From positions 42,994,802 to 43,058,801 of the forward strand of contig OX424561.1 in assembly GCA_949152475.1 (NCBI GenBank): DNA of 64,000 nt, written 5' to 3'. Every line of letters starts with the position of its first letter. The stretch's first letter is position 1. Shown here piece by piece: positions 39,701 to 51,700 of this stretch. Below the pieces are notes generated by a model. It made no database searches. It was not told the DNA's origin and was given only the letters and a program-made list of their open reading frames with translations. The DNA comes from Terebella lapidaria (lineage: Eukaryota; Annelida; Polychaeta; Terebellida; Terebellidae). Position numbers and translations under genes: made by a program.

Positions 39701-42700
39701 GTCGAAGGTCAAATTCAAGGTCATCAGAATATTCAGCATATATCATTTCCTATATGTCCACAATTGATTCCTAAGCTGTAGAGTCGATAATAAGCGAGAT
39801 ATAAGCCATTTTGTGCTCTGACCTTGAAACTGAGGTCAGAGGTCAAATTCAAGGTCACGAGAATATTCAGAATATATCATTTCCTATACGTCCACAATTG
39901 ATTCCTAAGCTGTAGAGTCGATAATAAGCGAGATATAAGCCATTTTGTGCTCTGACCTTGAAAGTGAGGTCAGAGGTCAAATTCAAGGTCACGAGAATAT
40001 TCAGCATATATCATTTCCTATAGGTCCACAATTGACTCCTAGTCTCTAATCTCAATATCAAGTGAGATATTAGGCATAATGTGTCCCATTATAAAGCATA
40101 GGAGAATTTAACATGGGAAAGTCCCTTTTGAGCCGAGTTTGGGCCAAAATGGCCCACTTCGAGCGATTCAAGCGCAACGAAATTTATAGACATCATAGGA
40201 GTACATATGAGGAGTGTTATTTATCAAAAAGAAAAAAAGTTACTGAACAGATTTTGAGAAAATGGCCGCCAAAGTCCAAAATCAGGCATTTTTCGTCGAA
40301 AACGGCCGCCATGTTGAAAAAAATGCGAAAATCAAAAAACTAAAAAATACCTCCTTCTTGAATTATTTTTAAGTATTTTTGTGCAAAATTTCAGAAATAT
40401 TCGCCTGTAAACAAAAAAGATAAAAATGTGGACGACGACGACGACGGACGACGACGGACGACGACGGACGACGGACGCAACGCCATGCCAATAGGTTATC
40501 GGACCATAGGTCCGGTAACCTAAAAAAGTTACTGAACAGATTTTGAGAAAATGGCCGCCAAAGTCCAAAATCAGGCATTTTTCGTCGAAAACGGCCGCCA
40601 TTTTGAAAAAAATGCGAAAATCAAAAAACTAAAAAATACCTCCCTCTCGAAATATTTTTAGGCATTTTTGTGCAAAATTTCAGAAAAATTCGATCGTAAA
40701 CTTTAAAGATAAAATTGTTGACGGACGCCGGACGACGGACGACGGACGCCGGACGACGGACGACGACGCCGGACGCATCGCCATGCCAATAGGTTACGGA
40801 CCATAGGTCCGGTAACCGAAAAATGTTAACGCCGGACGAACGGACGGACGACGGACGCAACGCCATGCCAATAGGTTATCGGACCAAAGGTCTGGTAACC
40901 TAATGACTGACCTTGAAATTTAGGTCAAAGGTCAAACTCAATATCATTAAAATATTCAGAATATATCATTTCCTATATGTTCACAATTGATTCCTAAGCT
41001 GTAAAGTCGATAATAAGTGAGATATTAGCAATTTTGTCCTGTGACCTTGGAAATGAGGTCAAAGGTCAAATTCAAGGTCACGAGAATATTCTGCATACAT
41101 CATTTCCTGTATGTTCACAATTGATTCCTAAGCTGTAAAGTCGATAATAAGCGAGATATTAGCCATTTTGTCATGTGACCTTGAAAATGAGGTCAAAGGT
41201 CAAATTCAAGGTCATGAGAAATTTCAGCATATATCATTTCCTATATGTTCACAATTGATTCCTAAGCTGTAAAGTCGCTAATAAGCAAGATATTGGCCAT
41301 TTTGTCCTGTGACCTTGAAAATGAGGTCAAAGGTCAAACTCAAGGTCACGAGAATTTTCAGCATATAACGTTTCCTATATGTTCACAATTGATTCCTAAG
41401 CTGTAAAGTCGCTAATAAGCAAGATATTGGCCATTTTGTCCTGTGACCTTGAAAATGAGGTCAAAGGTCAAATTCAAGGTCACGAGAATATCCAGCATAT
41501 ATCATTTCCTATATGTTCACAATTGATTCCTAAGCTGTAAAGCCGATAATAAGCGAGATATTAGCAATTTTGTCCTGTGACCTTGGAAATGAGGTCAAAG
41601 GTCAAATTCAAGGTCACGAAAATATTCAGCATATATCATTTCCTATATGTTCACAATTGATTCCTAAACTGTAAAGTCGATAATAAGCGAGATATTAGCC
41701 ATTTTGTCATGTGACCTTGAAAATGAGGTGGAAGGTCAAATTCAAAGTCACGAGAATATTCAGCATATATCATTTCCTATATGTTCACAATTGATTCCTA
41801 AGCTGTAAAGTCGATAATAAGCGAGATATTAGCCATTTTGTCCTGTGACCTTGAAAATGAGGCCAAAAGTCAAATTCAAGGTCACGAGAATATTCAGCAT
41901 ATATCATTTTCTATATGTCCACAATTCATTCCTAGTCTCTAATTTCAATATTAAGTGAGATATTAGGCTTAATGTGTCCCATTATAAAGCATAGGAAAAT
42001 TTAACATGGGAAAGTCACATTTGGGCTGAGTTTGGGCCCAAAATGGCCCACTTCAAGCGATTCAAGGGCAACGAAATTTATACATGTCACAGGGGTACAT
42101 ATGAGGAGTGTTTTTCATCAATAAGAAAAAAAAGTTACTGAACAGATTTTGAGAAAACGACCGTCAAGGTCCAAAATTGGCCATTTTTCGACGAAAACGG
42201 CTGCTCTGACCTTGAAACCAAGGTCAGAGGTCAAATTCAAGGTCACGACAATATTCAGCAAATATCATTTGCTATATGTCCACAATTGATTCCTAGTCTC
42301 TAATCTCAATATTAAGTGAGATATTAGGCTTTAATGTGTCCCATTATAAAGCATAGGAGAATTTAACATGGGAAAGTCCCATTTGGGCCGAGTTTGGGCC
42401 CAAAATGGCCGACTTTGAGCGATTCAAGGGCAACGAAATTTATACATGTCACAGGGGTACATATGAGGAGTGTTATGCATCAATAAAAAAAAAAGTTACT
42501 GAACAGATTTTGAGAAAACGACCGCCAAAGTCCAAAATTGGCCATTTTTCGACGAAAACGGCCGCCATTCTGAAAAAAATGCGAACTAAAAAATACCTCC
42601 CTCTCGAAATATTTTTAGGCATTTTTGTGCAAAATTTCAGAAAAATTCGATCGTAAACTTTAAAGATAAAATTGTTGACGGACGACGACGGACGACGACG

Positions 42701-45700
42701 ACGCCGGACGCATCGCCATGCCAATAGGTTACGGACCATAGGTCCGGTAACCTAACAAATATTTCATCAAACTATAACTCATGCAATTACTATCCGTGCT
42801 ACTACATGTACTGTACTACTCGTTTCTACCTGGGTAGACAATAAGATGACAGCAGAAACCCATACCGTATTGGTCCTAGTGGTATGTGCCCTATTACAAT
42901 GTAATAGTAGCACACCCCCTCCGTTTTCCCAACATGTTCCCTTTTTGTGACCTTGTAATAAACTTCAAATCTTTCTTATAAAATCTTGGAGTGTTCCAAT
43001 CCACATATTTATGTTATTAGAATCATAATAAAGGGGACTGGGGGCTATAGGAATAGCTCGAATTTTAGTTTGACCCCATTTTTACACGTGCTGTTGCAGG
43101 AGGTCTTGCTTTGGCTCGTCTTGCTACTATTAAGACCAATACGGTATCTATGTTATGGGATTCTGGTGACAGCCATAGGGCACGTAAGTGAAAACGCTAT
43201 GTTCTCGAAATAAGCCTCGACCAGGATTTTCTGGTCTCAACCTATTATCGCCCACTCTTCGCCTAGCTCGTTTTCCACATAAATCAACTATCACTGTAAG
43301 AAAAATTAGCCCAAGGGCTAAGATAGGTTACCGGACAACTTTAGTTGAAACAGGACAGGTGAGATATGACGTTAAGATAAACCAATCATCTTCGTGAACT
43401 TCAATGTCATCATTAAGTGTGCAGCATATAACCTTGTGTTCATGTATGTTCAAAATACAAATACAAGGTCTATCTACAAGTCTTTCGTCTATAAACGAAA
43501 TTTACACATTTCTTGTTGGACGTGACACTGAGATATAGCACTCAATGTCATCTGACGTCAAGTTCAACGTCACCCAAAAAAGCCACATATATATGTGGTA
43601 TACATGTATATGACTTCCAATTCCAGCTATACCTACAAACATTGGCTGTAGAGGCCAATTTACACACTCAAGGGGCCTTTTAAGCAATTCAAAGCACTCC
43701 ATCTTTATTCACAATGTCAGGGACCCCAATTAGCATGTTTTATAACAAAAATCTCAAAACTGATCAGATAAATTTGAAGGAAAACGACCAAAAATTAAAT
43801 TTGGGGCCTATTCAGCCTAAATTTCTAGCCTTTTGAGCAATTCAAGGCACTTTATACACTATATACATATTTATACACATCATGTCAAAAACCCCAATTA
43901 CTATGTTTTGAAATAAAAATCTCAAAAGTGATCAGACAGTTTTCGATTAAAGACAAACAAGGTGCAAATTTGGGCATTTTTCGACTCAAAAATGGCTGTT
44001 TTGACATTTCAAGGTCATCCAAGGTCAAATTCAAGGTCACCACAAAAGTCTTCATATATGACTTCCCATTTGAAAGTGCTAATTTCTAAGCTCTATCTTC
44101 AAGCATTCTATGAGTACAGTCTAGGCAGCTCCCATTATGAAGGAAAAAAGTGCCGAAAATTTTCAAAGTCCCAAATTTTTTTCAAAGGGTGAAAAAATTT
44201 TTTTTGCCTAGAAATGGCCCAAAATGGATAGTAACGCAATTTGGGGCAAAAAAATTTTTTTTCGTCGACCCGTCAAAAATTCAAAATGGCCGCCACACGG
44301 AGACCAGCGATTCAAGGGCAACAAAACTTATACACATCATAAAGGTACATAGAGGGAATCTTCTGAAATGAAAATCTCAAAACTGATCAGACAGTTATCG
44401 AGAAATGACAGAAAAGCTGCAAATTTGGGCATTTTTCGACCCAAAAATGGCTATTTTGACCTTTCAAGGTCATCCAAGGTCAAATTCAAGGTCACCACAC
44501 AAGTCGCCATATATGACTTCCCATTTGAAAGTGCCAATATCTAAGCTCTATCTTTAAGCGTTCTATGAGTACAGTCCGGGCAGCTCCCATTATGAAGGAA
44601 AAAGGTGCCGAAAATTTTCCAAGTCCAAAATTTTTTTCAAAGGGTGAAAATTTTTTTTTTGCCTAGAAATGGCCCGAAATGGATAGTAACGCGATTTGGG
44701 GCAAAAAAAAATTTTTTCGCCGACCCGTCAAAAATTCAAAATGGCCGCCACACGGAGACCGGCGATTCAAGGGCAACAAAACTTATACACATCATAAAGG
44801 TACATAAGGGGAATCTTCTGAAACGAAAATCAAGGGAAACAAAACTTATACACATCATAAAGGTACATAAGGGGAATCTTCTGAAAACGAAAATCTCAAA
44901 ACTGATCAGACAGTTTTCGAGAAAAGACAGAAAAGCTGCAAATTTGGGCATTTTTCGACCCAAAAATGGCTATTTTGACCTTTCAAGGTCATCCAAGGTC
45001 AAATTCAAGGTCACCACACAAGTGGCGCGCCATATATGACTTCCCATTTGAAAGTGCCAATATCTAAGCTCTATCTTTAAGCGTTCTATGAGTACAGTCC
45101 GGGCAGCTCCCATTATGCATGTTATGAAGGAAAAAAGTGCCGAAAATTTTCTAAGTCCAAAATTTTTTTCAAAGGGTGAAAATTTTTTTTTTGCCTAGAA
45201 ATGGCCCGAAGTGGATAGTAACACGATTTGGGGCAAAAAAAAAATTTTTCGCCGACCCGTCAAAAATTCAAAATGGCCGCCACACGGAGACCGGCGATTC
45301 AAGGGCAACAAAACTTATACACATCATAAAGGTACATAAGGGGAATCTTCTGAAACGAAAATCAAGGGCAACAAAACTTATACACATCATAAAGGTACAT
45401 AAGGGGAATCTTCTGAAAACGAAAATCTCAAAACTGATCAGACAGTTTTCGAGAAAAGACAGAAAAGCTGCAAATTTGGGCATTTTTCGACCCAAAAATG
45501 GCTATTTTGACCTTTCAAGGTCATCCAAGGTCAAATTCAAGGTCACCACACAAGTCGCCATATATGACTTCCCATTTGAAAGTGCCAATATCTAAGCTCT
45601 ATCTTTAAGCGTTCTATGAGTACAGTCCGGGCAGCTCCCATTATGAAGGAAAAAGGTGCCGAAAATTTTCCAAGTCCAAAATTTTTTTCAAAGGGTGAAA

Positions 45701-48700
45701 AATTTTTTTTTGCCTAGAAATGGCCCGAAATGGATAGTAACGCGATTTGGGGCAAAAATCTTTTTTTTCGCCGACCCGTCAAAAATTCAAAATGGCCGCC
45801 ACACGGAGACCGGCAATTCAAGGGCAACAAAACTTATACACATCATAGAGGTACATAAGGGGAATCTTTTGAAACAAAAATCTCAAAACTGATCAGACAG
45901 TTTTTGAGAAAATGGCCGCCAAAGTCCAAAATTGGCCATTTTTCGTCAAAAATGGCCGCCATTTTGAGAAAAATGCGAAAATCAAAAAACTAAAAAAAAA
46001 CCCCCTCTTGAAATATTTTTAGGCATTTTTGTGCAAAATTTCAGAAAAATCCGCCTGTAAACTTTAAAGATACAGCTGTGGACGGACGACGGACGGACGA
46101 CGGACGCAACGTGACGGCAATAGGTTATCGGACCATAGGTCCGGTAACCTAAAAACTAAAAAAAAACCCCCTCTTGAAATATTTTTAGGCATTTTTGTGC
46201 AAAATTTCAGAAAAATCCGCCTGTAAACTTTAAAGATACAGCTGTGGACGGACGACGGACGCCGGACGACGGACGACGGACGGACGACGGACGCAACGTG
46301 ACGGCAATAGGTTATCGGACCATAGGTCCGGTAACCTAAAAACATATGCAATTAACGATATTAACCATATTCAATGACTCTCGACCATAATTGGCCACGA
46401 TATTGTCAGTAAGACTGGAGAACAAAGCACAGTAGATGTACGGCCGTTTACTTCATGCCGCTTATAAAATAGAATAATGCAGGCTTATATGCATGTTTGG
46501 TCTTAAAAGGTAGTAAACTGTTAGTTTTTCATCGCATGGTACAACACATAATTTACTGATTTGATATAACATTAATTATCAACTAAATAGCTATCACTCC
46601 ATTATAAAGGATAGGACGATAGGACCAAAAGGCTTGCACAACGAATATTTTTATGCGTTTCGAACGATATTCGAAACTCACTTACGCTCCCTATTCAATT
46701 GTGCCAAGGAAAGTGAGAAATTTAATACCGGTACATATGGTTTTAGCAGAATTTTTATATTTTCAGCCGTTTTGGTTTCCGGATGATAACTTTAGATTGC
46801 CTTGATGGATCCTTGTCGAATTTTCACCAGTAGTCAGAAATGATATGTGGAAGAACCCTATTCTTTTTCAGCCGGCTCCGAGGTCCGTGAGGTCCGTGAG
46901 AATGAAATCAAGGCTAATTTTGAGACTTGGTTTCTAGACGATAACTGGAAAAATATTCATGCAATAGTTGCAGAACTCTGCACGGAGGTTCATACACCAC
47001 CAGGGAAAAACCCTAATGATTTTGGGATCGATCCGTCAAACGACATTTGACTTAGAGGTCAAAATAATTTTTTGCTGATTCATCCTCGAGAGTTCCTGCA
47101 TATCTCAGAAACTGTGCGTCGTAGAGCGAAACGACGTTATTTTCAGACTCGTCGCCCTAGACAAACATGTCTAAGGTGTATTATTTTTTTGATCCGGCTC
47201 CGAGGACCGTGAGGATGAAATCGAGGCTGATCTTGAAACTTGGTTTCCGGATGATAACTCGAAAAATATTCAGGCAATAGTTGCAGAATTTTGCACGGAG
47301 GTTTATATATCACCAGGGAAGAACCCTATTGATTTTGGGATCGATACGTCAAACGACCTTTGACCTAGAGGTCGAAATAATTTTTTGCTGAGTCATCCTT
47401 GAGGCATCCTGCATATCTCGGAAACGGTGCGTCGTAGAGCGCGAAACGGACATTATTTTCGTACTTGTCACCCTAGACAAACATGTCTAAGGGGTATTAC
47501 GGATGTACTTTGACCTTGACCAGAATTTTTTTTGCTGAGTCGCCATTTTTCGTTTTCTTTGATATCTCGGAAACGGTACGTCGTAGAGCGAAACAGACGT
47601 TCTTTTCGGACTCGTCGCACTAGACAAACATGTTTAAGGGGTATTATGGATGAACTTTGACCTTGACCCTAAATTTTTTTGCCGAGTCGGCATTTTTCGT
47701 TTTCTTCGATATCTCGGAAACGGTGCGCTTGTTGGGGCCAATAAATTTGTCATGTAACTATTTTCTTGTCATGTTTCTTGTCATGTAACTATTTTTATTG
47801 TAGTCAATAATAGGCTTAACTAGTAAAACTAATGATAACCTATTCGGTTAGTCATGAATGGATAGAACTTTCTAGGGCCCGGACGAGTCGTAAATTTCCA
47901 ACCCGGGTACCTGTGTTGTCTGACCCAACCCGTCCAAATATAAAACAAAATTTGAATGATACTCACTGAAGCAATTTGTAACACGTAAACGCCAGACATT
48001 GATCTTTGACACATATTATTTGTTTCGTTAGTAATTACCGGTATTTTCAAGTTTGAGAAAGATCACAATGTCACGACCTCATAAACTATCGTTTTTTTCC
48101 TGATGATTTCCTTGTCATTCTTGTGATTTTACTAGTGTTTATCATAAAATATTCAAAACAATATCTTTACTATACGGGTAACAGCCTTACATGCCGGCAT
48201 ATTGACCTTGACCCTGCAAGCACATTTTTTACCCAGTGCTCCAGTATTTATCGCTAATTGGCGGAACTTGCTCACGTGATAACTTGCATATAACTAGACG
48301 CTTCCGGTCGCCTACGACCGCTTGGGTGTATCCCCCGTAGCCCTATCATCTCTGTTGCCCCAAATATATCACTGTCAAGTGTGAAAAACTAGAGCAAGGG
48401 CTAAAAAAGAGAAATATTAAATCTCAAGTCACAACTGTTTTCTTTTCCCCACCAAAATTGCTGCACTGATCTTCCGAGGTTATTGAAGGTCGAATTCAAA
48501 ATCACCACTGAAATCTCTTTATATGAATTTCCATTTCGACATGTTTGATAAAATAACGAAAATACAGATACATCAATCTTTTCACCTATTTATATTTCAA
48601 CTCAGAATATTTTACCTACTGTAAAAACACTTTTTTTCGCGGGTATTAAATTTCGCGGTGTTTACCCCCAGGCAATTTCGCGGGGATTTAATTTCGCGGT

Positions 48701-51700
48701 TCAGTGATTGCCAGTAATCGCGTAAAGAATTTGCAGTTGATGGACATCACAGTATATCAATGCAATTGGTGTGAGAAATGGAAAGTCACAGGAAATCAAA
48801 TCAGATTTTATTTGAAATTTTAAACACAAACGTCAAACAAGTCATGCTTAGTCTGCAAAAGCTTGAACTTGGTGCAGATGTCATCGGCACCAAGTTCAAG
48901 CACGTGCCATGCAGACGCTAGCGACCGGTATCTGGGCACTGTAACTAACGTAATTCTGCGCGTTATGATTAGCAACAGCGTATTGTGCTATGGACGGCCA
49001 CAAACCTCAAAATTAATTTTCGCGGGAGACTTATTTTAGCGAGGTATTTAATTTCGCGGATCTACCCTTACCGCGAAATACGCGAAATAAGTACCGCGCG
49101 AAAATTAGTACTTTTACAGTACTTGGTTCCAAGCTGAAATTCAAAGTAAAAGTTGACCAAAACTGCATTTCAACATGACGAAATTGGAGCCAGATCGAAC
49201 TTCTCACCATAAGTTATATTTCGACTCATAATACATGTATGTGCCAAACATGGTTTCAAGTTGAAATTCAAAGTAAAAGTTAACCAAAACTGGATTTCAA
49301 GATGACAAAATTGGAGCCAGATCGAATTTTTCGTCATAAGTTATATTTTAACTCATAATACCTGCCCAACTTGGTTTCAAGTTGAAATTCAAACTTAAAG
49401 TTGACCAAAACTGCATTTCAAGATGACGAAATTGGAGCCAGATCAAACTTTTCGCCATGAGTTATATTTCAACTCATAATATGTGCCAAACTTGGTATTA
49501 AGTTGAAATTCAATGTAAAAGTTGACCAAAACTGCATCTCAAGATGACGAAATTGGAGCCAAATAGAACTTTTCGTCATAAGTTATATTTTAACTCATAA
49601 TATGTGCCAAACTTGGTTTCGTGCTGAAATTCAAGCTAAAAGTTTACCAAAACTGCATTTCAAGATGAGGAAATTCGAGCCAGATCAAACTTTTCATCAT
49701 AAGTTATATTTTAACTCATAATATGTGCAAAACTTGGTTTCAAGTTGAAATTCAAACTAAAAATTGACCAAAACTGCATTTCAAGATAACGAAATTGGAG
49801 CCAGATCGAACTTATCACCATAAGTTATATTTCGACCTATAATATGTGCCCCAAACATGCTTTCAAGTTGAAATTCAAAGTAAAAGTTGACCAAAACTGC
49901 ATTTCAAGATGAAGAAATTGGAGCCAGATCGAATTTTTCACCATAAGTTATATTTCAACTCATAATTTGTGCCAAACATGGTCTCTAGTTGAAATTCAAA
50001 GTAAAAGTTGATCAATGTTTTCATGAAAAGCTATTGTGATCAATAATAGACTTAACTAGCAAGAAATAATGTTAACTTATTTGGTCACAGCCATAAAATC
50101 TCGACTGGACAAAGCCTTCACCTTGTTGAGCCCAATAATAAATATTTCTTGTCTTAACTATTTTCATTGTGGTCAATAATAGACTTAACATGTAAAAATG
50201 ATGTTAACTTATTTGGTTACTCCCAGAAATTTCTACCGGACAAGACCTCAACCTTGTTGCGCTTACCTTGTTGAGCCCAATAATAAATACTTCTTGTCTT
50301 AACTATTTTCATTGTGGTCAATAATAGACTTAACATGTAAAAATAATGTTAACTTATTCGGTTACACCCAGAAATTTCTACCGGACAAAACCTTAACCTT
50401 GTTGAGCTCAATAATAATTGTTTCTCATCTTAACTATTTTTATTGAGGTCAATAATAGACTTAACTAGCAAAAAAAATGTTAACTTATTTGGTTACAGAC
50501 ATAAAATGTCTACTGGACAGAATCTTTATCTTGTTGAGCCCAATAATAAATATTTGTAGTCTTAACTATTTTTATTGTGGTCAATAATAGACTTAACTAG
50601 TAAAAATAATGTTAACTTATTCAGTACACCCATGAAATCTGTACTGGACATACTTTCACCTTGTTGAGCTTAATAATAAATATTTCTCCTCTTAACTATT
50701 TTTATTGTGGTCAATAATAGACTTAACTATTTTCATTGTGGTCAATAATAGACTTAACTAGTGAAAATAATGTTAACTTATTCGGTTACACCAATGAAAT
50801 TTGTACTGGACAAAACATTTACCTTGTTGAGGTTAATAATAAATATTTCATGTCTTAACTATTTTTATTTTGGTCAATAATAGACTTAACCATTAAAATT
50901 AACTTATTCAGTTACACCCATGAAATCTGTACTGGACAAAACCTTTACCTTGCTGAGCTTAATAATAAACGTTTCTCGTCTTAACTATTTTTATTGTGGA
51001 CAATAATAGACTTAACTAGTAAAACTAATGTTAACTTATTCAGTAATATTGTCCTGTTTTCACTGAAAACATCAGTTCTCCATTCTGAACAAGAAACCAG
51101 TGTCATTACTTTCCATTGTACAGGCTATTGGAATGATCTCACATGTCAAAATGGATATTTCAAAATTCTGTAATAAGTTAGGCTGTTAACATATTAATAA
51201 TTGAATGATCATTCTAAAAAACGATTGGTTTCGTGTGACAGCCCTTCCCAACAAAACTTCCAAATATTATCGAGATTCATCAAAAATTGCCATCAGTAGA
51301 GCGTTCACAAGCCATGTGTCTCAAACAGGCTGTTTTCAATGCAAAATGTGTCCCCAAACGACCAATTCCGTTGCCACGGCAACCAAAATCGATTGGTGTC
51401 GGGATCTTACCATAATATATGTGCCTGCGAAAAATAATGGTGATCGGGCGAGAATTGCGGCCTGTAGCGCGTTCACAAGCCATGTGTCTCAAACAGGCTG
51501 TTTTCAATGCAAAATGTGTCCCCAAACGACCAATTCAGTTGCCACGGCAACCAAAATCGATTGGTGTCGGGATCTTACCATTATATATGTGCCTGCAAAA
51601 AATAATGGTGATCGGGTGAGAATTGCGGCCTGTAGCGCGTTCACAAGAAAATCTCTGCGGACGCGGACGACGAAGCCAAATCCATAGTATTCGCCGAACT

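Larger units (their letters stand above)
20822..40820 (+). mobile_element. Family A element A7 (134-bp core type), nested in A6
   Basis: The left part is 20822-22568. Fragments resume at 25074-25437, 38720-39082 and 40524-40820 between nested elements. The right end carries the GATAAAATTGTTGACGG variant shared with A5, supporting the pairing; the terminal CCTAA is CCGAA here. Confidence 0.8.
19424..40903 (+). mobile_element. Family A element A6 (454-bp core type), nested in A5
   Basis: The left end is followed by CAACTTTAGTTGAAACAGG as in A16. The body reaches AAAGATAAAA at 20821 and resumes AAATGTTAACGCCGG at 40821, closing with a hairpin at 40903. Confidence 0.82.
19171..42755 (+). mobile_element. 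Family A element A5, outermost of the nest
   Basis: It starts TTAGCCCAATGGGCTAG directly after the A-run that follows C1. The body stops at 19423 in GAAAATAAAA and resumes at 40904 with TGACTGACCTTG; joined, these restore the sequence seen intact at 11400-11520. The right end is the subfamily-matched hairpin (GGTTACGGACCATAGG) at 42755. Confidence 0.85.

Noticed and set aside
42863..43181. Second inverted pair (GTGCCCTAT at 42886 and ATAGGGCAC at 43173) as element ends
   Set aside because: It is not properly nested with the ATACCGTATTGGTC pair, so both cannot be ends of one element.
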